Positions 17,921 through 26,721 of a stretch of 57,014 nt of DNA are shown piece after piece (positions within the stretch are counted from its first letter, which is position 1; every line of letters begins with the position of its first letter). A model generated the notes under the pieces. The model was given only the letters and a program-made list of their open reading frames with translations. It searched no databases and was not told the DNA's origin. This DNA is from G020348385 sp964580235 (lineage in GTDB: Bacteria > Acidobacteriota > Aminicenantia > Aminicenantales > Aminicenantaceae), in NCBI GenBank assembly GCA_964580235.1, contig CAZOJY010000005.1, forward strand, positions 1 through 57,014, given 5' to 3'. Both the position numbers and the translations under genes were made by a program.

Positions 17921-19417
17921 ATGAAAGTTCAGCTGATAATCCCTCCCGGTGGTTACTTTGCCGAGCGCTGGTCAAAGGGCTCGACCATGCCTCCTCTCGG
18001 ACTCCTGTATATCGGGTCTGTGCTTGAAGAGGAAGGAATCGATGTGCGCATCGTTCCGGCCGATATAAAAAAAATGGATTGGAAGGATATCCAGCAGGAA
18101 ATCCTGGCTTATCAACCGGATTTTATAGGGGTTACCTCGACCACAGAAAACAGATTCCAGAGTTTTAAGCTGATCAAGCTGGCAAAAAAAACCTTACCCG
18201 GAGCTTTGACTATCCTGGGTGGGCCGCATGCATCGATGGCTGCCGAAGACTGTCTCGCCCATATCCCGGAACTTGACATTGTCGTTCGGGGAGAAGGCGA
18301 GATGACCATGATCGAACTCTGCAGGTGGCACGAGGATGGAAAAGATTTTCATACATTGGATTCAGTCTCTGGTGTATCTTTCCGAAGAGACAGCCAAGTG
18401 CAGAGCAATCCCAAACGTCCTTTAATAAAAGATCTCGACGGCCTACCCTACCCGGCCTTTCATCTTATTCCTTTCGAAGAATACAATTTCAAATTTCCTG
18501 TTCCGGGGAAAGGGGAGCTCCCTGCGGTCAACATCATGTCCAGCCGGGGGTGCCCGTTCAAGTGCAACTTCTGTGCCACCCCGATCAACTGGGGCCGCAA
18601 TGTCCGAATGAGATCCCCAGAGAATGTGATCGACGAGATAGAAGGGCAAATCAAACAGTACGGGGTCAGAGTCATATTCTTTTTCGATGATACATTCAAT
18701 GTCAACGCCAAAAGGGTAGAAAAAATTTGCGATCTGATTATCGAACGAAAACTGGACATTTACTGGAAATGTGATGTCCGGATGGACCTGATCGACAAGC
18801 CCCTGCTGGCAAAGATGAAGGAGGCCGGCCTGTTCCATCTCTCGTTTGGCCTGGAAGCAGGATCAGAAAGGGTGCGCAATCAAATCATCGATAAAAACGT
18901 CGATGTCGAGGACTTCCACAACCTGGTGCAGTGGTGCCAGGAACTGGAAATCATTCCCAATGTTTTTTTCATCTACAGCCATCCCACTGAAACCTGGGAA
19001 GAGGCCCAGGAGACCATAAACCTCATCGAACGATACGGGGACAGAATCGAGGCGAGTATCGCCATCCTGCACATTTACCCCGGAACGCCTCTAGAGGAGA
19101 TGGCCAGGGAAAACGGAGTGCTGCCACGCGATTTCACCTGGGCGAAAAAATACCGCAGCAAAATCATCACACTTCCCACCGCCCAGGGGGATGTCCCTCT
19201 TTTTATAGATAAACTCACCTGGTCCCAGGTCAGCGAGCTTATTTTCCGCTGGTCCTTCATCGGAGGAGAATCATCGATATTGCGGAAGATTCCCAGAGTC
19301 ATTTCCAACATCCGTTCCTTGGGAGACATATCCAGATACGTAATCATGGCCGGGATTTTTGCAAAACTGAAGATAAAAAAAATCTTTGGGACAAAATGGA
19401 ATCTTATCATCCGATAA
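17921..19417 (+). CDS. B12-binding domain radical SAM protein
   Basis: The N-terminal 150 residues form a cobalamin-binding Rossmann domain (PPLGLLYIGSVLEEEG, VTSTTEN, LGGPHASMAAED). The radical SAM domain follows with CPFKCNFC, the three cysteines that hold the 4Fe-4S cluster, then GLEAGSERVRNQ. A C-terminal helical part of about 110 residues completes the protein. Members of this class methylate or rearrange unactivated carbons, often in lipid or cofactor synthesis; the substrate here is unknown. It starts three bases after smc, so both are probably co-transcribed. Confidence 0.88.
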   Translation: MKVQLIIPPGGYFAERWSKGSTMPPLGLLYIGSVLEEEGIDVRIVPADIKKMDWKDIQQEILAYQPDFIGVTSTTENRFQSFKLIKLAKKTLPGALTILGGPHASMAAEDCLAHIPELDIVVRGEGEMTMIELCRWHEDGKDFHTLDSVSGVSFRRDSQVQSNPKRPLIKDLDGLPYPAFHLIPFEEYNFKFPVPGKGELPAVNIMSSRGCPFKCNFCATPINWGRNVRMRSPENVIDEIEGQIKQYGVRVIFFFDDTFNVNAKRVEKICDLIIERKLDIYWKCDVRMDLIDKPLLAKMKEAGLFHLSFGLEAGSERVRNQIIDKNVDVEDFHNLVQWCQELEIIPNVFFIYSHPTETWEEAQETINLIERYGDRIEASIAILHIYPGTPLEEMARENGVLPRDFTWAKKYRSKIITLPTAQGDVPLFIDKLTWSQVSELIFRWSFIGGESSILRKIPRVISNIRSLGDISRYVIMAGIFAKLKIKKIFGTKWNLIIR

Positions 19418-19444
19418 CAAGAGTTCTAGGGAAAAGGTGAAACT

Positions 19445-20468
19445 TTGGCTTATCTGGCAACCATCCTCATTTATCTGGTCATTCTTTTCGTTTTTGGCCT
19501 GCATGTTTCCAGACGGCTGAAACGCAAAGAAGACTTTCTCGTTGCCGGACGCACACTCACTGCCCCCATACTCGTGGGAACTCTTCTTGCGAGTTGGATC
19601 GGCTCGGGAGATATTTTCAGCGTCTCTGACCTAAGCTACAACCACGGATACTCCTCGCTCATCGGGAGTTCCGGGGGCTGGCTTGGTATCATTATCGTCT
19701 TTTTTATTGCGGCGCGCGTGCGAAGGTTCGGCCAGTTCACGGTCCCTGATATCCTCGAGGCACGATATAACAAATGGGCAAGGATCCTTGCCACAATCAC
19801 CACTATCGTCGCCTATGTGACCATTGTCAGCTATCAGTTCCGGGGCGGCGGCTGGGTGCTGAACATCTTCAACGGCCTCATCATGCTCGGCGGAATTTTC
19901 CTCGCCCTCCCTTTCCTCATCCAGCATGTCGGCGGGCTGGATTACATTGTTGCCAACGTGACACCGAGGCAGTATGCCTTCCTCGGGAACATGACCTGGA
20001 TTCAAGCGATGGGATATTTTGTCCCGACCTTCCTTCTGGCACTCGGAAACGGTAATATGTATCAGCGCTTTTTCTCAGCAAAAAACGAACGAGAAGCTAA
20101 AAGGTCTGTGATCGGCTGGGTCATCGGTGTCATCCTTCTGGGGATTGTTTTGCAGAGTTTAGCTGTTGTGGGCAGCAGTTACTTTAAGAATTTGCCAGCT
20201 TCGGAATCCGGAAAGATCATTCTTTTTGTGGCCCATAAGGGAGTACCGGTTGCGGTGGGTTGCGCACTGATGGCCGCCATTACCGCGATCATCATTTCGA
20301 CAGCGAACGGATTCCTGCTCGTTCCGGCAACGAATGTGATTCGGTATTCCGTCTATCTACCCCGCACTTGTCCTCTCTCTGTTTCTGCTGATATTCGTCA
20401 GCTTGATCAGCACAAAACCTTCCCCGGAAAAATGGAGTCCCTTTTTTAAAGAAGGAGAATCAACATGA
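19445..20468 (+). pseudogene. Sodium:solute symporter gene reduced by two internal deletions
   Basis: From TTG 19445 the product begins as a normal SSS symporter (KRKEDFLVAGRTL, then GTLLASWIGSGDIFSVSDL). After QFRGGGWVLNI (near 19866) it runs straight into FNGLIMLGGIF, although family members have about two helices between these parts. After LLVPATNVIRY (near 20347) the frame slips: the +1 frame from about 20349 reads IYPALVLSLFLLIFVS and STKPSPEKWSPFF, which is the expected last helix and tail, to a TGA at 20466. That tail overlaps the next ATG as ATGA. The gene is thus broken but keeps its original operon end. Assembly collapse is the alternative. Confidence 0.75.
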
Positions 20469-21502
20469 AAACAGGCATTGTCAAAGATCGACGTTACATG
20501 GATCACCACATGGGATTTTCTCATGTGGAGACACCTCAGAGGCTCGATGTGATCTACCGGATGATCGATGAAAAAATCACATTTGCTTTAGATCAAATTG
20601 AACCACGACTGGCTGCAGAAGATGAACTTACCCTTATCCATACACCCTCTTATGTGGACCTGGTCAAATCGACTGCCGGGAAGGAACATGTTCAACTCGA
20701 CCCTGACACATCCACATCCCCCAAGTCATGGGATGTGGCCTGCCTGGGAGTTGGAGGCGTTTTAAACGCCGTCGATTCCATATTGGAGGGGAAAATCCGG
20801 AATGGTTTCGCCCTGGTCAGGCCTCCCGGTCACCACGCCGAGGCATCCCGAGCCATGGGATTTTGTCTCTTCAACAACGTCGCTATCGGAGCCGATTATC
20901 TTATCCAAAAACACGGGCTCAAGCGGGTTTTGGTGGTGGATTGGGACCTCCATCACGGAAACGGCACCCAGAGTTCTTTTTATGACAGCTCACAGGTCCT
21001 TTACTTCTCTGCCCATCAGTATCCTCATTATCCGGGTTCGGGCCACTGGAATGAGGTGGGAGAAGGGAAAGGAAAAGGATTCACCATCAATGTTCCTCTC
21101 CGAGCGGGAAAAACAGATGGGGATTATCTTCACATCTTTCAAAAAATCCTCCACCCGGCAGTGGCTGAATTCAAGCCTGAATTTATCCTTGTATCTGCCG
21201 GATTCGATATCTGTGAGGGGGATCCTCTTGGAGGGATGCTGATTACGAAAAAAGGATTTGGGGCATTGGCCGCAGAACTCTTAGATCTGGCTGCTGAGTT
21301 TTCCCAGAAAAGGCTCCTGTGTGTCCTTGAGGGCGGGTATGATCCTCAGGGGCTTCAAGATGGTGTGGAACAAGTTTTGTATCAGCTGGCGGGTGAGGCT
21401 TCTAAGCCCGACATCGATCCCAAAAAATCCTCGACAACAAGCCAGGAATTAGCTCCCATTTTAGAAATCCAGGAAAAATACTGGCCTTCCATCGGCGCCT
21501 GA
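20465..21502 (+). CDS. Histone deacetylase family protein (acetoin utilization / acetylpolyamine amidohydrolase type)
   Basis: The 345-residue zinc amidohydrolase has all main family motifs: RPPGHHAE (tandem His), DWDLHHGNGTQ (metal-binding Asp and His), SAHQYPHYPGSG, and SAGFDICEGDPLGGM (second metal-binding Asp), followed by LEGGYD. It should remove acetyl or longer acyl groups from amines or lysines in the cytoplasm. AAGGAG lies nine bases before ATG. The start overlaps the ancestral stop of the symporter, so the two were coupled. The substrate cannot be read from sequence. Confidence 0.9.
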   Translation: MKTGIVKDRRYMDHHMGFSHVETPQRLDVIYRMIDEKITFALDQIEPRLAAEDELTLIHTPSYVDLVKSTAGKEHVQLDPDTSTSPKSWDVACLGVGGVLNAVDSILEGKIRNGFALVRPPGHHAEASRAMGFCLFNNVAIGADYLIQKHGLKRVLVVDWDLHHGNGTQSSFYDSSQVLYFSAHQYPHYPGSGHWNEVGEGKGKGFTINVPLRAGKTDGDYLHIFQKILHPAVAEFKPEFILVSAGFDICEGDPLGGMLITKKGFGALAAELLDLAAEFSQKRLLCVLEGGYDPQGLQDGVEQVLYQLAGEASKPDIDPKKSSTTSQELAPILEIQEKYWPSIGA

Positions 21503-21605
21503 GCGGCAGCTGATCCCAGCCATCGCTGCCCCCTGGTTGCTGCAGCCGTCACATATAAAGGACAATAAAATATACCCAGACAACCTCATCTCTTGGGGAG
21601 AAAGT

Positions 21606-21621
21606 TGGCATAACAATTGCA
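21606..21621 (+). promoter_or_regulatory. Sigma-54 (RpoN) type -24/-12 promoter
   Basis: TGGCATAACAATTGCA has GG and GC elements ten bases apart and closely follows the TGGCAC-N5-TTGCA consensus. It lies 38 bases before the DUF6600 gene in a 156-base gap, on the correct strand. Transcription would begin about 12 bases after GC and need an enhancer-binding activator, none of which lies in this window. Confidence 0.65.
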
Positions 21622-21658
21622 GTAAATATAGGCGGAATTTGGATGAAGGAGAAAGAAA

Positions 21659-23233
21659 ATGAAAAAATTCATGGTTCTATCAATCATTCTCATTTTCTCT
21701 CTCTCCGCAGCCAGTGCTGATGACACTGTCCGGTACACAAACGACTCGTTTGCACGCCTTAGCTATATAAACGGAAACGTTTACATCCAGAGAGCTGCCG
21801 AGCTTGATTATGAAGAAGCCATGGTGAACATGCCTGTGACAGAAGGCGACAGGATAGGAACGACTGAGGGAAGAGCAGAAATTTACATGGGTAGAGGAAA
21901 ATATTTGAGAGTCGATTATAACACGAAGATGGATTTTCTCGATTTGCCCAGGCCCGGGAACGATCTGACGCGCGTTCAGATCTGGAAAGGGAATATTGTT
22001 TTTTCGATTATTTCTCTAAAAAAAGAAAAAATGATAGAAATTCATACCGACGACACGTCTCTTTACATTCTGGAACCCGGGCTGTACAGGATTGACGTAA
22101 GAGAAGGTGAGACAGAGATCTTAGTTTTCAAGGGTTTGGCAGAGGCTGCAGGGGAAACCGGATCTATATTAATAAGAGACGAACAGAGAGTAGAAGCTAT
22201 TGACGGGCACTTCCTCGGACGTCCGGCAGGCTTTGCGGCGGTGGCAGGAGACAGTTTTGACCGATGGAGCGAACAGCGGGAAAATGAAATCCGGAAGCGA
22301 ATGGCTGAAAGGTACTTGCCTGACGAATTGGAGGATTTTGAATATGAACTTGCCACCTACGGCGCATGGGCATATGTCTTTCCGTATGGCAATGTCTGGG
22401 TTCCCGGCGGCATCGGTGCTGACTGGCGACCATACTGGCATGGACGCTGGATGTGGCTTCCAGTCTGTGGATGGGCATGGCTCCCGTATGAGCCCTGGGG
22501 TTGGGTGACCGCGCACTATGGCCGTTGGCACTGGAGTGCCGGATTCGGATGGTACTGGATACCGACCGCTGTCTGGGGGCCTGGATGGGTGCACTGGTAC
22601 AGCGGATACGACTACGTCGGTTGGGTCCCCGCCAACTTTTGGGGACGTCCTGGAGTTATAATCGACAACGCCTACTACGGACGAAATGCCGGAAATTCTT
22701 ATGTGCGGGGGTCTCGCGCCTTGACTGTTATACACAAGGATCAGCTCAAAGCCAGGGACATCTCTAGGATCGCTCTCAGCAAGAATTCCGTTAAAAATAT
22801 CGGGAATTTAAGTCTGGTCAAAGCCCAACCGGCGGTCAAACAGGCCCGCAGCAGCAAAATTCGCCTGAAATCACTCAGGAGAGGCTCCTCTGCAACACCA
22901 GAAAGTACCTATACGCCATCGATAAAGATTACCAAATCGGACAGCTCCAAAAGAATTAAAATAACAAGTCCAGATATAAAAAAGGCCAGCACTACACTTG
23001 GTAAGATCACCAATATTCTCTCGGACAGCAAGAACCAGGCAACAAAATCCAACAGCAGATCCTCGAAACGAATTTCCCCCAAGAGCAAGTCTTCAAAAAA
23101 CTCTTCTTCAAAAAAGATAAAATCGAGTTCGATCTCAAAGTCGAAAACTTCTTCAAGCGTTAAAAAATCGTCTTCACCGAAGAGTTCTTCCCGAACGCGA
23201 TCGAGTTCAAAAAGAGTGAAAAAAAAGAAATGA
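21659..23233 (+). CDS. Exported FecR-like / DUF6600 protein with Ser/Lys-rich tail
   Basis: A signal peptide (about 1-20) precedes a FecR-like beta domain (about 25-170; VTEGDRIGTTEGRAEIYM). Then comes the strikingly Trp/Tyr-rich DUF6600 region (about 235-345), repeating patterns such as WAYVFPYGNVWVP, GWAWLPYEPWGW and GWVPANFWG. The last 120 residues are a low-complexity Ser/Lys tail, strongly basic, that could bind peptidoglycan, polyanions or nucleic acid. The family is exported and of unknown function. AAGGAG eight bases before ATG fixes the start, and a sigma-54 type promoter lies upstream. It is convergent with the PBP gene. Confidence 0.82.
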   Translation: MKKFMVLSIILIFSLSAASADDTVRYTNDSFARLSYINGNVYIQRAAELDYEEAMVNMPVTEGDRIGTTEGRAEIYMGRGKYLRVDYNTKMDFLDLPRPGNDLTRVQIWKGNIVFSIISLKKEKMIEIHTDDTSLYILEPGLYRIDVREGETEILVFKGLAEAAGETGSILIRDEQRVEAIDGHFLGRPAGFAAVAGDSFDRWSEQRENEIRKRMAERYLPDELEDFEYELATYGAWAYVFPYGNVWVPGGIGADWRPYWHGRWMWLPVCGWAWLPYEPWGWVTAHYGRWHWSAGFGWYWIPTAVWGPGWVHWYSGYDYVGWVPANFWGRPGVIIDNAYYGRNAGNSYVRGSRALTVIHKDQLKARDISRIALSKNSVKNIGNLSLVKAQPAVKQARSSKIRLKSLRRGSSATPESTYTPSIKITKSDSSKRIKITSPDIKKASTTLGKITNILSDSKNQATKSNSRSSKRISPKSKSSKNSSSKKIKSSSISKSKTSSSVKKSSSPKSSSRTRSSSKRVKKKK

Positions 23234-23247
23234 TTTGACCTGGAGGA

Positions 23248-25746
23248 TTACTCTTCTTCCTCTTTTTTTTTCCTCAAGGCTTCGTAGTAATCATAGGTCA
23301 GCATGTGGTCGTCATAGGAACAAAATCTGTCGGGCACTTTTTGGGGGAAAAAATACTCCGTGATCGTAAAAAGGCAGATGGGTGTTGCAAGCAGGCCCGT
23401 CTTCCGGTCGATCGTTTTTTGAACAAGATTGGGGGGAACTTCGAATTCTTCCCACTCATATTCTACCCCCATCTTTTCGGCTGCTTTCTTTTTATCCGCG
23501 ATGATATGGTCAAAAAAGTCAATGAAAACGGGCAGTGCCGCCACAGCGCCGGACTGACGCTCTCCTATGGTGATCCGTTCTTCCTTGTGGCCGATCCAGA
23601 CGCCCAAGACAAGGGATGGGGAAAATCCCATAAACCAGGCATCTGCCCAATCGTCCGTTGTCCCCGTTTTCCCGCATAGATTATTTTCCAGATAACCGGC
23701 CTGCCAGGCTGTCCCCCTCTGCACCACTCCGCGGAGCAGATTGGTCATCATGAAGGCCATCTGGGGAGATATCACTTCCTCAGACTCGATTTTGGCTTCC
23801 TCCTGAATGTTTCCATCCTTGTCTTCGATCCGTGAGATGAAATAGGGTGTTATCCGTATGCCCTTGTTAGGAAAGGTTGTGAATGCCGAGACGAGCTCGA
23901 TCATTTTTATTTCAAAAGCTCCCAGGGATAGAGACATATAAGGATAAATCGGGGAGGTGATCCCGAATTTCTGGCAGTATTCCACGCCCACCTGGGGAGA
24001 AATGAATTCGAGCAGCTTGGCCGTGACGATATTTCTCGACTCCTCAAGACCCTGACGGACAGTGACCGATCCTTTGTACTTCTCGTCGTAATTCGGGGGC
24101 GACCAGATTTTGCCAGACCATTTATCGACAAAATCCGTGGGCTCATCCACGACCCTGTCGGCTGGTGTGAATCCGTTTTCAAGAGCAGCCGTGTATAAAA
24201 AAGGTTTGATGACCGAACCAGCCTGCCTCATGGCCTGGGTGGTGTTGTTCCATTTGCTGCGTTTGAAAGAATATCCCCCTACCATGACTTTTATCTGGCC
24301 TGTTTGGGGCTCGATGGCCAGAACAGCTCCTTCGAGAATGGGCTCTTGATCGAGGGATGCCGAGAATTCCGATTTTTCCTTGTCGACTTTGTTGATTTTC
24401 ACATGAATGACATCCCCCCTTTTGATCAGTTTTCTCAAATCGGATGTCATGGTCCACCGGATATTTTTGTTCGTCAATTTTCCCGTATAGCTTTTCACTT
24501 TCACCTGCGCCTCGGCCCTCTTCGTATCGAGAACTACGGCCTCGATGATATCCCCTTCCCCCAGGGTGGTTTTCAGCCAACTGGACAAAAATTCCTTGCT
24601 TGTCTCTCCATCACTGGTTTTCAAAAACAGACGATCCTCGACGTCTTCCAGATTCTCGACCCCTTCGTCGATCAGGTTTTGCTTATCATTGCGCCACCCC
24701 TGCCTCTTATCCAGGATATGAAGCTGTTTCTTTAAGGCTTTCTCGGCATACCGTTGATATGTCGGGTTGAGGGTGGAATACACTTTGAGGCCTTCTTTGT
24801 ACAGCGCATCCGCCCCGTAGTTTTTTTCGATGTGCTTTCGGATTTCCTCTTTGAAGTAGGCAGCAAAATCAGAATCCTGCCGCAGGCGGGGAAGAACATT
24901 CAGAGGCTCCTGTTTGGCCGCCTCGGCTTCTTTGGCGGATATATATCCCTCATCGGCCATCCGGTTTAACACATGGTTTCGACGGCGGAGCGTGTCATCG
25001 GGATTTTTGTAGGGATCATAAACTGCCGGTCCGCGAAAAATTCCGGCGATCGTAGCGGCTTCATTCAGGGTCAGATCCGAAACACTTTTGCCAAAATAGA
25101 GCTGGGAGGCTGACTCCACACCATAAGCCGTGTTGGCCAGCCAGAACTGGTTGCAGTAAATCGTGAGGATCTCCTGTTTGGTGTATCGTTTTTCGAGCGC
25201 TAGAGCAAGAATGACCTCCTTCAATTTTCTCCTCAGCGTTTGGCGGGTATGCAGCAAAATTGTCCTTATCAACTGCTGACTTATGGTGCTCCCGCCGTGC
25301 AGCCGCCGCGGGGTGAGGATAAGTTTAACATCCTCTTTGACGGCCCGCAGAATTCCCCGGAAATCGATCCCCTTGTGTTCGTAGAAACGGGGATCCTCGG
25401 TCGCAATAATGGCATCCCTTAAAATTTGGGGAATCTGGTCGTATGTGACTTCAACTCTCTTTTGCTGTGCATACTCGCCTATGGTTTCTCCATCCTCTGC
25501 GTAGATGTAAGTGATTTTCCCAGGTTCCCACTCTTCGAGTTGGGCAATATCGGGAAGGTTCTGCAGAATGGCCTTGTAAAAGCCGAGAACAGCTCCAAAG
25601 GCCAACGAACAAAAGATTAAACCTGAGATCAGGGCAAGTTTAAATAATTTGCGCAATTTGAGTTTCTTGAATACAGGGATCTTGAATCTGGGTTTCCTGA
25701 ACTTGAACTTCTTAATCTTAACGATTAATTGATTTTGAATCGGCAT
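23248..25746 (-). CDS. Penicillin-binding protein 1A (bifunctional glycosyltransferase/transpeptidase)
   Basis: This class A PBP polymerises and cross-links peptidoglycan at the inner membrane. The 832-residue protein has a very basic cytoplasmic start, one membrane helix (about 36-57), and a GT51 domain with EDPRFYEHKGIDF (catalytic Glu near residue 115) and a GGSTISQQL motif. An OB-like linker follows, then the transpeptidase with SVIK (nucleophile Ser near 509), SRN and KTGT (near 694). A Glu-rich end follows. Length and motif order are normal. The gene name mrcA/ponA varies by group, so none is given. Confidence 0.93.
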   Translation of the reverse strand: MPIQNQLIVKIKKFKFRKPRFKIPVFKKLKLRKLFKLALISGLIFCSLAFGAVLGFYKAILQNLPDIAQLEEWEPGKITYIYAEDGETIGEYAQQKRVEVTYDQIPQILRDAIIATEDPRFYEHKGIDFRGILRAVKEDVKLILTPRRLHGGSTISQQLIRTILLHTRQTLRRKLKEVILALALEKRYTKQEILTIYCNQFWLANTAYGVESASQLYFGKSVSDLTLNEAATIAGIFRGPAVYDPYKNPDDTLRRRNHVLNRMADEGYISAKEAEAAKQEPLNVLPRLRQDSDFAAYFKEEIRKHIEKNYGADALYKEGLKVYSTLNPTYQRYAEKALKKQLHILDKRQGWRNDKQNLIDEGVENLEDVEDRLFLKTSDGETSKEFLSSWLKTTLGEGDIIEAVVLDTKRAEAQVKVKSYTGKLTNKNIRWTMTSDLRKLIKRGDVIHVKINKVDKEKSEFSASLDQEPILEGAVLAIEPQTGQIKVMVGGYSFKRSKWNNTTQAMRQAGSVIKPFLYTAALENGFTPADRVVDEPTDFVDKWSGKIWSPPNYDEKYKGSVTVRQGLEESRNIVTAKLLEFISPQVGVEYCQKFGITSPIYPYMSLSLGAFEIKMIELVSAFTTFPNKGIRITPYFISRIEDKDGNIQEEAKIESEEVISPQMAFMMTNLLRGVVQRGTAWQAGYLENNLCGKTGTTDDWADAWFMGFSPSLVLGVWIGHKEERITIGERQSGAVAALPVFIDFFDHIIADKKKAAEKMGVEYEWEEFEVPPNLVQKTIDRKTGLLATPICLFTITEYFFPQKVPDRFCSYDDHMLTYDYYEALRKKKEEEE

Positions 25747-25805
25747 CCAACAAAATATAACAGAAAATGGGGACCTCCCACAAGAGGATGGATTCGGCTG
25801 CCTGA

Positions 25806-26432
25806 TTAGACAAACAAAACGGCGATGGATTCCAGGAACTCGAGCACAATCTTTTCGATATCTTTGTATACGTTCGCTTCTGGTCGTGATGCATCAATGT
25901 GGTGAATATTTTCGCCGCCGAAGCTCCGAAAGATATCTCTCACTTTAACCAGATAATCTTTTTGTTCGAAGTGTTTGTCTATTTTTTTACGACTATTTAC
26001 GATACGGTCCAGGCCTTTTTGCGGGGCGATATCCAGGATAAACACCAAATCCGGTTTTACGGCAAAAGATTCGTTTCGGTGCCGGATCACTTCAGGGTCA
26101 ATCCCTCTTGCACCCTGGTAGGCGATGGTCGAAAAATAATATCTATCCAGAACAATCACTTTTTTTTCTCTGAGGGCCGGTTTTAAATTTTTTGCGACAT
26201 TCTCTTTTCGATCTTTCTCAAACAGGTCAAGCTCTTCTTCGGGAACAAGAGAATCTGCGCGAACAGCCTTTCTCTTGATTTCCCGTCCCCATTTGCTGTC
26301 CGAAGGCTCCCGGAAATAAACCGCATCCCATCCCCTTTTTCGGAGGGATACCAACAGCCGTTTGGCTTGCGTGGTCTTTCCCGTCCCATCGATACCATCT
26401 AGCACGATCAGAATGCCTTTTTTTAACTTCAT
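25806..26432 (-). CDS. tmk: Thymidylate kinase
   Basis: dTMP kinase makes dTDP for DNA synthesis. The 208-residue reading has the P-loop DGIDGTGKTTQ, the REPSDSKWG segment (DR/EP region), DRYYFSTIAYQGARG and a LID-like stretch VNSRKKIDKHFE. The last is less standard and lacks the clear RxxR pattern of well-known enzymes, so another (deoxy)nucleoside monophosphate is possible. The start is placed at 26432 (MKLKKG) because this gives the usual length. A longer open frame to 26540 has no ribosome binding site. Confidence 0.82.
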   Translation of the reverse strand: MKLKKGILIVLDGIDGTGKTTQAKRLLVSLRKRGWDAVYFREPSDSKWGREIKRKAVRADSLVPEEELDLFEKDRKENVAKNLKPALREKKVIVLDRYYFSTIAYQGARGIDPEVIRHRNESFAVKPDLVFILDIAPQKGLDRIVNSRKKIDKHFEQKDYLVKVRDIFRSFGGENIHHIDASRPEANVYKDIEKIVLEFLESIAVLFV

Positions 26433-26721
26433 CCTCACCCGAATACTACCATAATTCATGAATCGGGGATAGGTGCCGAGGCCTAATTCAACCCCCTGTC
26501 TTCGATGGCTTGTAAGAGGTTTAAGCTTTGACACAGACAAGTTGGAAAAGGCTCAGAATCTTTGGCTGAGAATGACAATCTGATAGAAATGTCAAATGTT
26601 GAGACTCGACCCCAATTTGGATGCAACTTTTGAATTTAAATCTAGTTATTAATTAGTTAGTATGATTGAATTTTAGGCCAATATGTGCTAATTTATATTT
26701 TAATTCGAAGGAGGAACAAAA

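Noticed and set aside
26433..26540. Longer N-terminus for the thymidylate kinase
   Set aside because: It would add 36 residues before the P-loop domain without a ribosome binding site; the shorter form has the normal family length.
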